A stretch of DNA of 8,926 bases from an uncultured Candidatus Soleaferrea sp. (GTDB lineage Bacteria > Bacillota > Clostridia > Oscillospirales > Ruminococcaceae): NCBI GenBank assembly GCA_934527325.1, contig CAKTAG010000039.1, positions 1-8,926 of the forward strand, given 5' to 3'. The notes beneath the pieces are model-generated. The model saw nothing but the letters and a program-made list of their open reading frames with translations. It had not been told where the DNA came from and ran no database searches. A program made the position numbers and the translations under genes. Below are positions 1 to 7,266 of this stretch, piece after piece. Numbering within the stretch: the stretch's first letter is position 1; each line of letters begins with the position of its first letter.

Positions 1-8
1 CTATTTTG

Positions 9-15
9 TCCTCCT
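9..15 (-). promoter_or_regulatory. Strong ribosome binding site of a leftward gene that starts at or just outside the left edge
   Basis: On the minus strand this reads AGGAGGA, followed by CAAAATAG to the window edge, so a start codon would lie at position 1 or just beyond it. A TATAAT hexamer (minus strand, 30-35) lies a plausible distance upstream, but I see no convincing -35 partner. Nothing can be said about the product. The gene is divergent from mreB. Confidence 0.5.
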
Positions 16-155
16 ATTTAAATTATATTATTATACATTATTCGAACTTATTGTTACCATTTTATTATATCACTACAGAGAATTAAGTTGATAGAACATT
101 GGATAAATAATTATCCCAGAAAACTATTTGATGGCAAGTCTTCTAACATGCTTGT

Positions 156-207
156 TCAACAAATTTCAGCCACTTAACTTTGTGGTATCTTTATATTGCA
201 ATTTAGA
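156..207. repeat. 52-bp dispersed direct repeat, copy 1
   Basis: This stretch matches 7339-7390 in the same orientation with one visible mismatch (position 160 versus 7343); 161-207 and 7344-7390 are identical over 47 bp. Sequence on either side differs between the copies, so the edges are sharp. It contains a small dyad, CCAC-N8-GTGG (170-185). Both copies lie upstream of leftward genes. It could be the end of an insertion sequence, a small non-autonomous element, or a shared regulatory sequence; I do not recognise the family. Confidence 0.8.
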
Positions 208-233
208 CAACAAAAACCAGGGTAACTTAACAC

Positions 234-263
234 TTGCCTTTTATTTGCCCGTTATGTTATAAT
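234..263 (+). promoter_or_regulatory. Possible distal promoter for mreB
   Basis: TTGCCT (234-239), an 18-bp spacer and a perfect TATAAT (258-263). The -35 matches the consensus only in part. It would give a 5' leader of about 215 bases ahead of mreB, in which I see no recognised riboswitch. Confidence 0.35.
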
Positions 264-380
264 ATTTACTATAAGTTCCGGCTTAGATTTAGTTATTATT
301 ACAGCCAAATAATAGCATGCATCTTTTTTATTACATTATTTTTACTGTAAATAAATTTTATAAAAATGGTAAATTTATTA

Positions 381-409
381 TTGAGAAATTACAAAAATAA
401 AGTTATAAT
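381..409 (+). promoter_or_regulatory. Likely main mreB promoter (sigma-A type)
   Basis: TTGAGA (381-386), a 17-bp spacer and TATAAT (404-409). Transcription would start near 416, giving a leader of about 70 bases. The ribosome binding site is GAGG at 471-474, 11 bases before the ATG at 486, which is slightly long. Confidence 0.65.
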
Positions 410-485
410 AGTAATGTTAAAAATATTTTAACTTCTATTTTTTTACTAAATTTATTTTTTATTACGAAACGAGGTTTTTATAAAT

Positions 486-1517
486 ATGTTTTCATTTTCA
501 TTTTCTAAAGATATAGGAATAGATTTAGGCACTGCCAACACATTAGTTTTTATGAAAGGAAAGGGAATAATCATTCGCGAACCATCTGTTGTAGCAGTAG
601 ATTCTAGAACAAATTCTGTTCGTTATGTTGGTATAGAGGCTAAAAATATTATTGGCAGAACCCCAGGTTCAATAGTTGCTATAAAACCGCTAAAAGATGG
701 TGTTATTGCTGATTTTGATATAACTTCCAACATGTTACAGATATTTATTAAAAAAGCTATGAACAATTCAATATTAGCTCATCCAAGAGTTGTAATATGC
801 ATACCTTCTGGCGTTACTGCTGTTGAAAGAAGGGCTGTAAAAGAAGCTTCTTTTAAAGCTGGCGCTAAACAAGTTGCAATTATTGAAGAACCCATGGCTG
901 CTGCTATTGGTGCTAATTTACCTGTTTCTGAAGCAACAGGCAGTATGGTAGTAGATATTGGTGGTGGAACAAGTGAAGTAGCTGTAATTTCTTTAGGTGG
1001 CATTGTAGCTGCAAAATCTGTGCGCATTGGCGGGGATGAATTTGATTCTGCTATTATGCAATATATAAAAAGAAAATACAACTTATTAATTGGGGATAGA
1101 ACCGCAGAAAATATTAAAATAAATATAGGTTCTGCTTACCCTTACGAAAATGAAGAAAAAGATACAATGGTTATAAAAGGCAGAAACCTTATGGATGGTT
1201 TACCAAAAAATATTTCTATTTGCGCAAAAGAAATTCGCGAATCTTTAATTGACCCATTATTTTCAATTATAGAAGCAATAAAGGTAACTTTAGAAAAAAC
1301 CCCGCCAGAACTTTCTGCAGATATTATAGACAATGGAATAACTTTAACTGGTGGAGGTGCTTTATTAAAAGGTTTTGATACTTTAATTTCATCTGAAACG
1401 GGAATGCCAGTAAACATTGCCGAAAACCCTTTAGATTGCGTAGCTAATGGTACTGGTAAAGTTTTAGAAGAGATAGATAAATTAAAAGACGTTTTAGTTG
1501 ATACTGACAATAAATAA
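486..1517 (+). CDS. mreB: Rod shape-determining protein MreB, bacterial actin homologue
   Basis: MreB polymerises on ATP into short filaments under the cytoplasmic membrane and guides the peptidoglycan elongation machinery. The 343-residue protein has the usual family length. The actin-fold nucleotide motifs are all present: phosphate-1 loop GIDLGTANTLV (11-21), connect-1 IEEPMAAAIGA (133-143), phosphate-2 loop VVDIGGGTSEVAV (155-167), GGDEFD (182-187) and adenosine loop ITLTGGGALLKG (285-296). The short Phe/Ser-rich N-terminus (residues 2-8) could help membrane contact, which is inference. The ATG at 486 puts the conserved core at the expected distance from the N-terminus. mreC follows after 89 bases without a visible terminator, so the two are probably cotranscribed. 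Bacillota often carry MreB, Mbl and MreBH paralogues; the mreC neighbour favours MreB proper, but Mbl cannot be excluded. Confidence 0.95.
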   Translation: MFSFSFSKDIGIDLGTANTLVFMKGKGIIIREPSVVAVDSRTNSVRYVGIEAKNIIGRTPGSIVAIKPLKDGVIADFDITSNMLQIFIKKAMNNSILAHPRVVICIPSGVTAVERRAVKEASFKAGAKQVAIIEEPMAAAIGANLPVSEATGSMVVDIGGGTSEVAVISLGGIVAAKSVRIGGDEFDSAIMQYIKRKYNLLIGDRTAENIKINIGSAYPYENEEKDTMVIKGRNLMDGLPKNISICAKEIRESLIDPLFSIIEAIKVTLEKTPPELSADIIDNGITLTGGGALLKGFDTLISSETGMPVNIAENPLDCVANGTGKVLEEIDKLKDVLVDTDNK

Positions 1518-1606
1518 TTAATCAATATATATTTGAATATAATTAATATTAGTTATATATCAATTTTAATTTACGTATTTAGCAAAATAAAGGAGCTTTG
1601 TTTATA

Positions 1607-2509
1607 TTGAAAAATTTTTTTAATTTTATTAAAAATAAATATTTTATTATTTTTTTTGTTTTTATTATTATGTCTGTATTTTTAATTTCTTCTGCAAATA
1701 AAAAGAATAATAACTCTATTACTAATATTATTGTTTATATCACTGCTCCTTTACAAAAAGGTTTTTCTCAAACCTCAAACAAAATTAGTTTTTGGTTTAA
1801 AACTACTTTTCAGGGCAAAAAATTAATAGTTCAAAACCAGGAACTTCAAAGTGAAATAAACGAATTAAGAAAACAATTAGTTGATTTAAATAGATATAAA
1901 ATACAAAATCAAGATCTTCTTAAAATACTTAACATAAATGAATATATACCAAATGTAAAAATTCAACCTGCCCTTGTAATAGGCAAAACTACAAACGACC
2001 CTTTTAAATCTTTTACAATTGATAAGGGTAGCTCAAATAACATTAAAATACACGATTGTGTAATAACTCCAGATGGCCTTGTTGGGTACATTAGCAAAAT
2101 TCAACATTCAACTTCTATTGTTAAAACAATTTTAGATGTAGATGCCGCCATTGGTACATATAATTCTAATAACGGTGAATCTGGAATATTAACTGGTAGC
2201 ATAGAGCTTGCTTATAAAAATTTATCAAAAATGAAGTACCTTTCTAGGCAAAGTAATGCCAAGCCTAAAGATATTTTAATTACATCTGGTGTTGGGAACA
2301 ACTTCCCTAAAGGAATTTTAATTGGTGAAATTGTCTCTTTAAAACAAGAACCTTACAATACTTCGTATTTTGCCATTGTTAAACCATTTTGCAATTTTAA
2401 AAACATTAAAAATGTATTTGTAATCACATCTTTTTCTAGTCAAAGTACTACATATTCTTCTTGGCCTACAATTGGTCAATCTAGCCTTAACTTAGGGAGC
2501 TCGAATTAA
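1607..2509 (+). CDS. mreC: Cell shape-determining protein MreC
   Basis: MreC is a bitopic membrane protein that links cytoplasmic MreB to penicillin-binding proteins and other elongasome parts outside the membrane. From the TTG at 1607 it is 300 residues, typical for the family. It shows one N-terminal membrane helix (about 12-29), a polar heptad-like coiled coil (about 69-107), then the beta-rich MreC domain (about 118-275) with the characteristic stretches DPFKSFTIDKGS, GLVGYISKI and SGVGNNFPKGILIGEI. A Ser-rich tail follows. A TTG at 1598 is in frame but sits only 2 bases after the AAAGGAG site (1589-1595); the TTG at 1607 is 11 bases away, so I prefer it, with moderate certainty. No mreD-like small membrane protein follows; an MFS transporter takes that place. 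Confidence 0.92.
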   Translation: MKNFFNFIKNKYFIIFFVFIIMSVFLISSANKKNNNSITNIIVYITAPLQKGFSQTSNKISFWFKTTFQGKKLIVQNQELQSEINELRKQLVDLNRYKIQNQDLLKILNINEYIPNVKIQPALVIGKTTNDPFKSFTIDKGSSNNIKIHDCVITPDGLVGYISKIQHSTSIVKTILDVDAAIGTYNSNNGESGILTGSIELAYKNLSKMKYLSRQSNAKPKDILITSGVGNNFPKGILIGEIVSLKQEPYNTSYFAIVKPFCNFKNIKNVFVITSFSSQSTTYSSWPTIGQSSLNLGSSN

Positions 2510-2552
2510 TGCTGCTAGCACATTTTTTTATTTAGAAGGAGAGGAGTAAATT

Positions 2553-3833
2553 TTGAACAATTTAATTCGTTTTACTACCTTTTGTAAAAACAACACTAAA
2601 ACTTTATTAGGTCTAGATAAAGTATCTAGTAAGTTTATTACATTTTCGAACATACATTTAGGCTTTTTAATGTTTTACACTCTTCAACTTGTTTTTATGA
2701 ACACACTGTTAAGAAGATTTTCTAACGGAAACGATACTATTTTTTTGTACAATATGGTTTTTTTCACATTTATTCCAGTTGGAATGACCTTAGCTGTATT
2801 TTCTGTTAAAAAGAAGTCTTGTGTATTTACTATGCGTTCTAGTTTGTTTTTATGGATAGGTATATTAATTGTAACACTATCATTGATTATAACAAAACAA
2901 TTATACCATTTTTGGTTGTTGCTTTCATTAGTTTCATCACTAGCAAATGGTTGTTACTGGATAGCGTATTACATGGCTTTAACCGATTATACTGATATTA
3001 AAGATAGAGATATAGGTTTGGCAATTATAGGCATATATACTGGAATTGCAAATGTTGTTGTACCATTAGCTGGGGGTTACGTTATAAAATTATTTAAAAA
3101 TTATACTGGTTACATAATAATGTTTGTAACAGCATTTTTTATTGCAATTTTTTCTATATTACAAACAAAAAAGTTAATATCTACCAGCAAGGTGAAAAAT
3201 TTAGATTCTCAAGTTCATATGTTAATAGCCATTAAGTCGATAATATTTGATAAAATATGGTTGTATAGTTCATTAAGTGAATTTTTTAGAGGAATTAGAG
3301 ATGGAGTTTTTATTTTTTTGTTAAATGTTCTAATATTTTCTGTTAGTGGCAACGAGGCTCTTGTTGGTATTAATGCATTTATAGCGGGTTCTATAAATAT
3401 TATAGCAAATTGGGTACTGGGAAAAATACTCTATACTGGATCGGAAAAAGATAATAAAGTTAAATTGTTAATTATTTCTGTATCTATATTATTTTCCTCT
3501 AGTTTTTTACTTTTAATAAACCTAAGTATTACAACACTTATAATAATGACTTGTATAAATGCGTTTTTTACTATCTTTATACAAAATATAACTCAAAGTA
3601 TTTTTTGCATGTCTGTTCAAATAAATGAAGAAGCTAGTAAATTAAGAGCAGAATCATTTGTATTAAAAAGCTACTTTTTAGCTGGTGGTAGATTATTAGG
3701 TATATTATTTATGTTGCTTTTACCAGAAACAAATTTATTTATGGTTTTAGGAATTGTAGTTTTAACTGTTTTGCAAATAGGTACTGTGTTAACATCTAAA
3801 AAAACAATTGAATTAATAAAAAAGTACATATAG
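2553..3833 (+). CDS. MFS transporter, probably YqgE-like family, substrate unknown
   Basis: This is a 426-residue protein with about 12 hydrophobic helices spread along its length, the size and topology of a major facilitator superfamily permease. Its N-terminal third carries the stretches NGCYWIAYYMALTDYT (132-147) and DRDIGLAIIG (151-160) followed by a Gly/Pro-containing helix (about 161-178). These recall the YqgE-type MFS proteins of Bacillota, whose substrates are unknown; this subfamily call is from memory of the motif and is moderate. The TTG start at 2553 is supported by AGAAGGAGAGGAG (2534-2546) with a 6-base gap. It follows mreC by 43 bases with no terminator, so it is likely the last gene of the mreBC transcript. 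Its stop codon is part of the terminator stem. A role in cell-envelope metabolism is suggested only by position. Confidence 0.8.
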   Translation: MNNLIRFTTFCKNNTKTLLGLDKVSSKFITFSNIHLGFLMFYTLQLVFMNTLLRRFSNGNDTIFLYNMVFFTFIPVGMTLAVFSVKKKSCVFTMRSSLFLWIGILIVTLSLIITKQLYHFWLLLSLVSSLANGCYWIAYYMALTDYTDIKDRDIGLAIIGIYTGIANVVVPLAGGYVIKLFKNYTGYIIMFVTAFFIAIFSILQTKKLISTSKVKNLDSQVHMLIAIKSIIFDKIWLYSSLSEFFRGIRDGVFIFLLNVLIFSVSGNEALVGINAFIAGSINIIANWVLGKILYTGSEKDNKVKLLIISVSILFSSSFLLLINLSITTLIIMTCINAFFTIFIQNITQSIFCMSVQINEEASKLRAESFVLKSYFLAGGRLLGILFMLLLPETNLFMVLGIVVLTVLQIGTVLTSKKTIELIKKYI

Positions 3834-3856
3834 AAAAACTATATGTACTTTTTTTT
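3818..3856. terminator. Bidirectional rho-independent terminator between the MFS gene and tRNA-Arg
   Basis: An 11-bp perfect stem, AGTACATATAG (3823-3833) with CTATATGTACT (3839-3849), encloses an AAAAA loop. A T-tract (3849-3856) follows on the plus strand and an A-tract (3818-3822 and before) becomes a T-tract on the minus strand. It can end the rightward mreB-mreC-MFS transcript and the leftward tRNA transcript. The left arm contains the MFS stop codon (TAG, 3831-3833). Confidence 0.9.
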
Positions 3857-3858
3857 AA

Positions 3859-3935
3859 TGGCGCGCCTAAGAGGATTCGAACCCCTGGCCTTTTGATCCG
3901 TAGTCAAACGCTCTATCCAGCTGAGCTACAGGCGC
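3859..3935 (-). tRNA. tRNA-Arg(ACG), CCA encoded
   Basis: Read on the minus strand, the 77 bases fold as a standard tRNA. The 5' acceptor arm GCGCCTG pairs with TAGGCGC (one G-T), followed by discriminator G and an encoded CCA. The D-arm is TAGCTCAGCTGGATAGAGC, the anticodon stem is TTTGA/TCAAA around loop CTACGGA with anticodon ACG (3899-3901), and the T-arm is GGGGTTCGAATCCTC-like. The A at the wobble position is expected to be edited to inosine to read CGN arginine codons. It has its own promoter and shares a terminator with the convergent MFS gene. Confidence 0.97.
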
Positions 3936-3952
3936 AATTAATAACTATTAAT

Positions 3953-3981
3953 AGTATATACCAAATAAATTATTTTGTCAA
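3953..3981 (-). promoter_or_regulatory. tRNA-Arg promoter
   Basis: On the minus strand there is a perfect TTGACA (3976-3981), a 17-bp spacer and TATACT (3953-3958), placing transcription start about 10 bases before the mature tRNA 5' end at 3935. This is near-consensus, as expected for a stable RNA gene. Confidence 0.85.
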
Positions 3982-4053
3982 CCTACAAATTAGAGTTATT
4001 TAAACTATTTGTGTAGAGTTGCAATTGATGTGAGACATGAATAATAAAAAAGA

Positions 4054-4144
4054 AAAGTGATTGAAATCCTAAAAAAATCTGTTAGAATAAAGTTGCTATA
4101 ACAAATTCACAAAGAAGAGAGAAGAGAAAGGAATCAATCACTTT
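4054..4144. repeat. 91-bp structure with terminal inverted repeats
   Basis: AAAGTGATTGA (4054-4064) is a perfect 11-bp inverse of TCAATCACTTT (4134-4144). Pairing continues imperfectly inward (AATCCT at 4065-4070 against AGGAA at 4129-4133). The interior is A-rich on the plus strand and holds no open frame of note. It lies between the tRNA promoter and a decayed transposase, so it may be an insertion-sequence end pair or small non-autonomous element; the family is not recognised. Confidence 0.5.
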
Positions 4145-4183
4145 ATAAATTAAATACAAGAAATAAGATGCAATAAAGTGTGA

Positions 4184-4321
4184 TTATTCAACTTGTTTTT
4201 CAATTATCTTTTTACAAATCTATTTAAAAAAATGCACTGCATCTGCTGCTATGGTCTTACCTTTTATTTTTAAATATTCCAACATTTGCTTAAATACTGG
4301 TATCTTGTAGTAATATAATAA
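4184..4321 (-). pseudogene. Decayed transposase fragment, probably ISAs1/H-repeat-like
   Basis: Translated on the minus strand from about 4321, the frame reads YYKIPVFKQMLEYLKIKGK, then TIAADAVHFFK, a stop (TAG, 4220-4222), and then ICKKIIEKQVE before a second stop (4184-4186). This follows the pattern of ISAs1-type DDE transposases, where IPxFxxLLxxLxIKGxxxTxDAxH carries the first catalytic Asp and is followed by a KIxKKIIEK stretch. There is no start codon, no N-terminal part and no rest of the catalytic domain, so it is a remnant. It begins about five bases after the ATPase stop codon (4326), which suggests a deletion or insertion joint there. The family assignment rests on motif memory and is moderate. 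Confidence 0.6.
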
Positions 4322-4325
4322 AAAT

Positions 4326-5006
4326 TTATTTTTTTAGATTAAAAAATTTACCGTCAATAATTTCTAATTTTTCGTCACCGTAATCAAAAACTTTTTTGTC
4401 GTGGGTGACAATAACAATAGTAATATTTTGAGTACGATTAATTTTGCTAACGGCTTCCATAAATTTTATGGTGTTTGAAGAATCAAGGCTAGCAGTTGGT
4501 TCATCGCACAAAATTATTTTAGGAAAAGCAATTACCGAACGGATAATAGCTACCCTTTGTTTTTCTCCTCCAGATAGGTTGTTAATTGATTTTGTTTCAA
4601 TGTTTGGTAAGTCTAGTAGCTCTAGATAATATTTCATTTTTTTTAGAATATCACTGCCGATATTTTTTTTTTGTAAAAATAGCGGCAGCAATATATTGTC
4701 TTCAACCGACATAAACGGTATTAAATTTAAATTTTGATAAACAAGACCAATGTTTTCTAACCTGAATTTATCGCGTTCACTTGAAGGTAAGCTATATAAA
4801 AGAGTGTTGTTTATTTCAACTTCGCCGGAGTCGATATTTAAAATCCCGGCCAGCGAATATAAAAAAGTGGTTTTCCCTGAGCCAGATGGACCGGAAATAG
4901 TTGTGATTTTATTTTCTTTGAATTCATAGCTTAAATTGTCTAATACAGTTCGGGTTGAATCGCCTTCTTTTACTGAAAACGTTAAATTCGAAACTTTTAT
5001 ACCCAT
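4326..5006 (-). CDS. ABC transporter ATP-binding protein (LolD/MacB/BceA type)
   Basis: This 226-residue cytoplasmic ATPase powers the FtsX-type permease encoded just upstream. All catalytic motifs are visible: Walker A GPSGSGKT (39-46), Q-loop YQN (90-92), ABC signature LSGGE (144-148), Walker B IILCDEP (164-170) with catalytic Glu169, D-loop SLD (173-175) and H-loop His202 in THD. The length and the GPSGSGKTTFL and LSGGEKQRVAIIRS stretches are typical of the LolD/MacB/BceA subfamily, which partners FtsX permeases and often handles peptides or lipoproteins at the membrane. The ATG at 5006 follows a GAAAGGA site. It lies 51 bases after the permease gene and is the last gene of the twin-peptide operon. 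A transposase remnant abuts its 3' end and no clear terminator is seen. Confidence 0.93.
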   Translation of the reverse strand: MGIKVSNLTFSVKEGDSTRTVLDNLSYEFKENKITTISGPSGSGKTTFLYSLAGILNIDSGEVEINNTLLYSLPSSERDKFRLENIGLVYQNLNLIPFMSVEDNILLPLFLQKKNIGSDILKKMKYYLELLDLPNIETKSINNLSGGEKQRVAIIRSVIAFPKIILCDEPTASLDSSNTIKFMEAVSKINRTQNITIVIVTHDKKVFDYGDEKLEIIDGKFFNLKK

Positions 5007-5057
5007 TTTTACTAAGTCCTTTCAAAATAACTTTCAACGTTTAAAATTAAGCGAATG

Positions 5058-6944
5058 CTATTCTTCTCTTAAGATATTAATAAAGTCCTTAGATATAACA
5101 TTTTTGACTGTCAAAATAAATGTAGTGATAGAAATAACAGATATTGAAAACAACAAGAGAAAAATAATATTATAAGGACAAATCGTTTTAGCTAACATAT
5201 ATTCTTTCCCAATAGCAGCTTCTAAAAATGCACGGCTAAATTTAAATGCAAATATCAAACCGAATAAAAATCCTTTGAATATTACGTCTAATATCATAAA
5301 AATATAAATATTCATAATTTGATTTGATTTTGCGCCTATGCCTTTTAGCTTTGTGATATCCAGTATATTTTGTTTTTTATTGATTACAAATATACTTGAC
5401 ATCATAACAATAGAGCAAATAAAAACAACAACAATCGGAATAAATATTATTATTAGTGACTGCACGGCTTTATTTTTGCTGTTGGCTGCGATATCGAGAG
5501 CCGAGAGATGTTTTTTTATAGATACACCATCTATATTTTTCAGTTCGCCAAGCATCTGGTTATTTAATTTTGAAAGATATATAATATTAATTTTTTGCTC
5601 TTTTTTCAGTATACTTTGTAAATACGATTTATTAACAAGACCGGTATACCAAGTTGATGCGTCGTTATAATAGCAACCGCCTGATATTACAAAGTTAAAC
5701 TTATAATTTCCCCAGTTTATGTTAAATTCTTTGCCTATATCTTTTTTTGTTATATAAGACTGTGGTAATATAATTTTATTATTATTACCAGATATAATAT
5801 CTGAAAGACTGATATCGCTGATATTGTGGTCTATTTTAATTGTTTCTAATAATGTAGTTTTATTGTCTATTGTTTTTAAATAAAATTGTTCGTTGTTACT
5901 TTCTTGCCCCAAAAGATAGATGCCAGTAGAATATTTGATATTATATTTATCTAAGATTTTTTTTACAGAACTTTCGTCGATAAAATCGCAATATTCTAAA
6001 CTGTCTGAGTAATGTATATTTTTTAAGCTATATTGGAACATATCTTCTTTTGTTGTATCGCTCCAAGATTTCAAGCCAACACAGAGCATTACACCTAAAA
6101 AAACAACAGTAATTACCCGTTTAAATTTTTTATAATTATATAAAAAATTCATCTGGCTTATGGTGAACCAGTAAATATTAAAAAGCTTGCCGATATAAAT
6201 ATAAAACTGGCTCAGCAGCAGCAATAAACAGTCTATTGCCAAAACAAAACCAATAGAATCAAAAATAAAAATTGTAAAAGCATTACTATTTTTAAAAAAA
6301 GAACGGGCAACAAAAATTACAGCCAAACCTGATATAAACTTAATAATAAACTTAACTGGTATTTTTTTTGTTTCAATATGTTTTTCGCTTAGGTCATTTT
6401 GGCCGTTTAAGTTAAACCCGCAAAGTTTTTTTATTGTATGTGAAGTTGTTATAAAAACTACAGTCAGATGAACCAAAATACCAAGTAAAATCTGCCACAC
6501 TGATATATATGAATTAGAAATATTTGGCTTTAAATTGATAAAATACCAGCATATTTGAGCTAAAATAATGCCGGTTATAATTATTAAAGGTTGTATGCTT
6601 AGTAATTCTTTTAGATATATAGTTTTTAGTAATTTTGTACTGCCACCTATTAGTCTTATTGTAATATTAAATTTTTGTCTAGCTTCAAAAAGAGAATGAA
6701 TAATAATAGCGATTATCCACTGCATAACTGATACACAAACTATACTGATGCCTACGACAGAGAATAAAATAACTAATATTTGGCTACTGTCGCTGGAATC
6801 TAGTTTGGCATTGTAGATATTTTTAACCCCTGTTGATAGTTTGATAAAAATCAATGTTGAAGTGATACTGACAATAGAGGTTAAAATCAACGCTATTCGT
6901 TGAGATTTTTCTGAATATTTTAGAGATTTTATAATTTGGGTCAC
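5058..6944 (-). CDS. FtsX-family ABC transporter permease, BceB-like topology
   Basis: This 628-residue membrane protein has ten predicted helices (about 17-36, 56-84, 117-137, 147-168, 199-216, 223-254, 277-291, 496-522, 546-569 and 591-614). A large extracytoplasmic domain (about 293-495) lies between helices 7 and 8, which is the layout of BceB-type permeases that detect or remove peptide antibiotics. Two FtsX-like segments are recognisable, one near 85-135 (EARQKFNITIRLIGGS) and one near 523-570 (ILDITKLKGIGAKS). The GTG start at 6944 is the first possible one, because an in-frame stop lies four codons upstream; AGGTGG precedes it. It begins 23 bases after the second small peptide and is followed by its ATPase. 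It has no peptidase domain. It may export the twin peptides, protect against them, or both. It differs in topology from the lactococcin-associated protein at 8047. Confidence 0.85.
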   Translation of the reverse strand: MTQIIKSLKYSEKSQRIALILTSIVSITSTLIFIKLSTGVKNIYNAKLDSSDSSQILVILFSVVGISIVCVSVMQWIIAIIIHSLFEARQKFNITIRLIGGSTKLLKTIYLKELLSIQPLIIITGIILAQICWYFINLKPNISNSYISVWQILLGILVHLTVVFITTSHTIKKLCGFNLNGQNDLSEKHIETKKIPVKFIIKFISGLAVIFVARSFFKNSNAFTIFIFDSIGFVLAIDCLLLLLSQFYIYIGKLFNIYWFTISQMNFLYNYKKFKRVITVVFLGVMLCVGLKSWSDTTKEDMFQYSLKNIHYSDSLEYCDFIDESSVKKILDKYNIKYSTGIYLLGQESNNEQFYLKTIDNKTTLLETIKIDHNISDISLSDIISGNNNKIILPQSYITKKDIGKEFNINWGNYKFNFVISGGCYYNDASTWYTGLVNKSYLQSILKKEQKINIIYLSKLNNQMLGELKNIDGVSIKKHLSALDIAANSKNKAVQSLIIIFIPIVVVFICSIVMMSSIFVINKKQNILDITKLKGIGAKSNQIMNIYIFMILDVIFKGFLFGLIFAFKFSRAFLEAAIGKEYMLAKTICPYNIIFLLLFSISVISITTFILTVKNVISKDFINILREE

Positions 6945-6967
6945 ACAACCACCTCACTGTCTTGTAG

Positions 6968-7087
6968 TTAATTACAACATGCAATCATTCCAAACGTGCC
7001 AGATTTAACGATATTTTCTATATTATCTAGATTTTCAAAAACTTCGATAACTGAGAATTTTTCACTTTTATATAATATATTTTCCAT
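6968..7087 (-). CDS. Small peptide B, candidate bacteriocin/RiPP-like precursor (39 aa)
   Basis: This 39-residue peptide starts with MENILYKSEKF, continues with an acidic region EVFENLDNIENIV (15-27) and ends KSGTFGMIACCN. From EVF to CC it shares 19 of 24 residues with the peptide encoded just upstream. The end is the most conserved part, which is typical of a peptide with an active C-terminal core. The FENLD stretch loosely recalls the FNLD box of class I lanthipeptide leaders, and the core has one Thr and two adjacent Cys, but no lanthipeptide or other modifying enzyme is nearby. AAGAAAGGAAC lies in the 21-base gap before the ATG, and the permease GTG follows 23 bases after the stop. It has no signal peptide or membrane helix. 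I do not recognise the family; export by the adjacent ABC transporter is inference. Confidence 0.75.
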   Translation of the reverse strand: MENILYKSEKFSVIEVFENLDNIENIVKSGTFGMIACCN

Positions 7088-7108
7088 GGTAAAGTTCCTT
7101 TCTTAAAG

Positions 7109-7228
7109 TTATGCTCTGCAGCAGGCAATCATTCCTAATGTACCTGGATAAACGATATCCTCTATATTGTCTAAATTATCAAAAACTTCAACTGCTTCAA
7201 AAATCTTGTATTCAAATATATTTTCCAT
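7109..7228 (-). CDS. Small peptide A, candidate bacteriocin/RiPP-like precursor (39 aa)
   Basis: This is the first gene of the leftward operon and a paralogue of peptide B. It has 39 residues: MENIFEYKIFEAV, then EVFDNLDNIEDIV (14-26), then YPGTLGMIACCRA. A strong AAAGGTGGTG site precedes the ATG at 7228. The N-terminal two thirds is acidic and helix-prone like a leader; the last dozen residues are hydrophobic with an adjacent Cys pair. Differences between A and B cluster in the N-terminal half, at the junction before GT (YP versus KS) and after CC, while GT[L/F]GMIACC is nearly fixed. Duplication with conserved ends indicates both copies are real genes. It could be a bacteriocin, a signalling peptide or a modified peptide whose enzymes are elsewhere. 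Function is unknown. Confidence 0.78.
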   Translation of the reverse strand: MENIFEYKIFEAVEVFDNLDNIEDIVYPGTLGMIACCRA

Positions 7229-7266
7229 GTTTTTTCACCACCTTTCATTTTTGGGTCTTGAAACTG

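Noticed and set aside
779..1081. Leftward open frame inside mreB
   Set aside because: It lies antisense within a conserved gene whose own frame is clearly coding, and it shows no family features.
1142..1525. Leftward open frame covering the 3' part of mreB
   Set aside because: It is antisense to conserved mreB codons and its residues mirror that sequence; there is no independent support.
4936..5175. Rightward frame across the permease-ATPase junction
   Set aside because: It is antisense to two well-supported coding regions, with no ribosome binding site of note.
5338..5670. Rightward frame inside the permease gene
   Set aside because: It is antisense to the extracytoplasmic domain and eighth helix; its hydrophobicity follows from the complementary strand.
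7100..7260. A CRISPR-like or tandem DNA repeat, suggested by the similar sequence at 6968-7087 and 7109-7228
   Set aside because: The similarity is between two coding frames with their own ribosome binding sites, and substitutions respect the reading frame, so it is a gene duplication.
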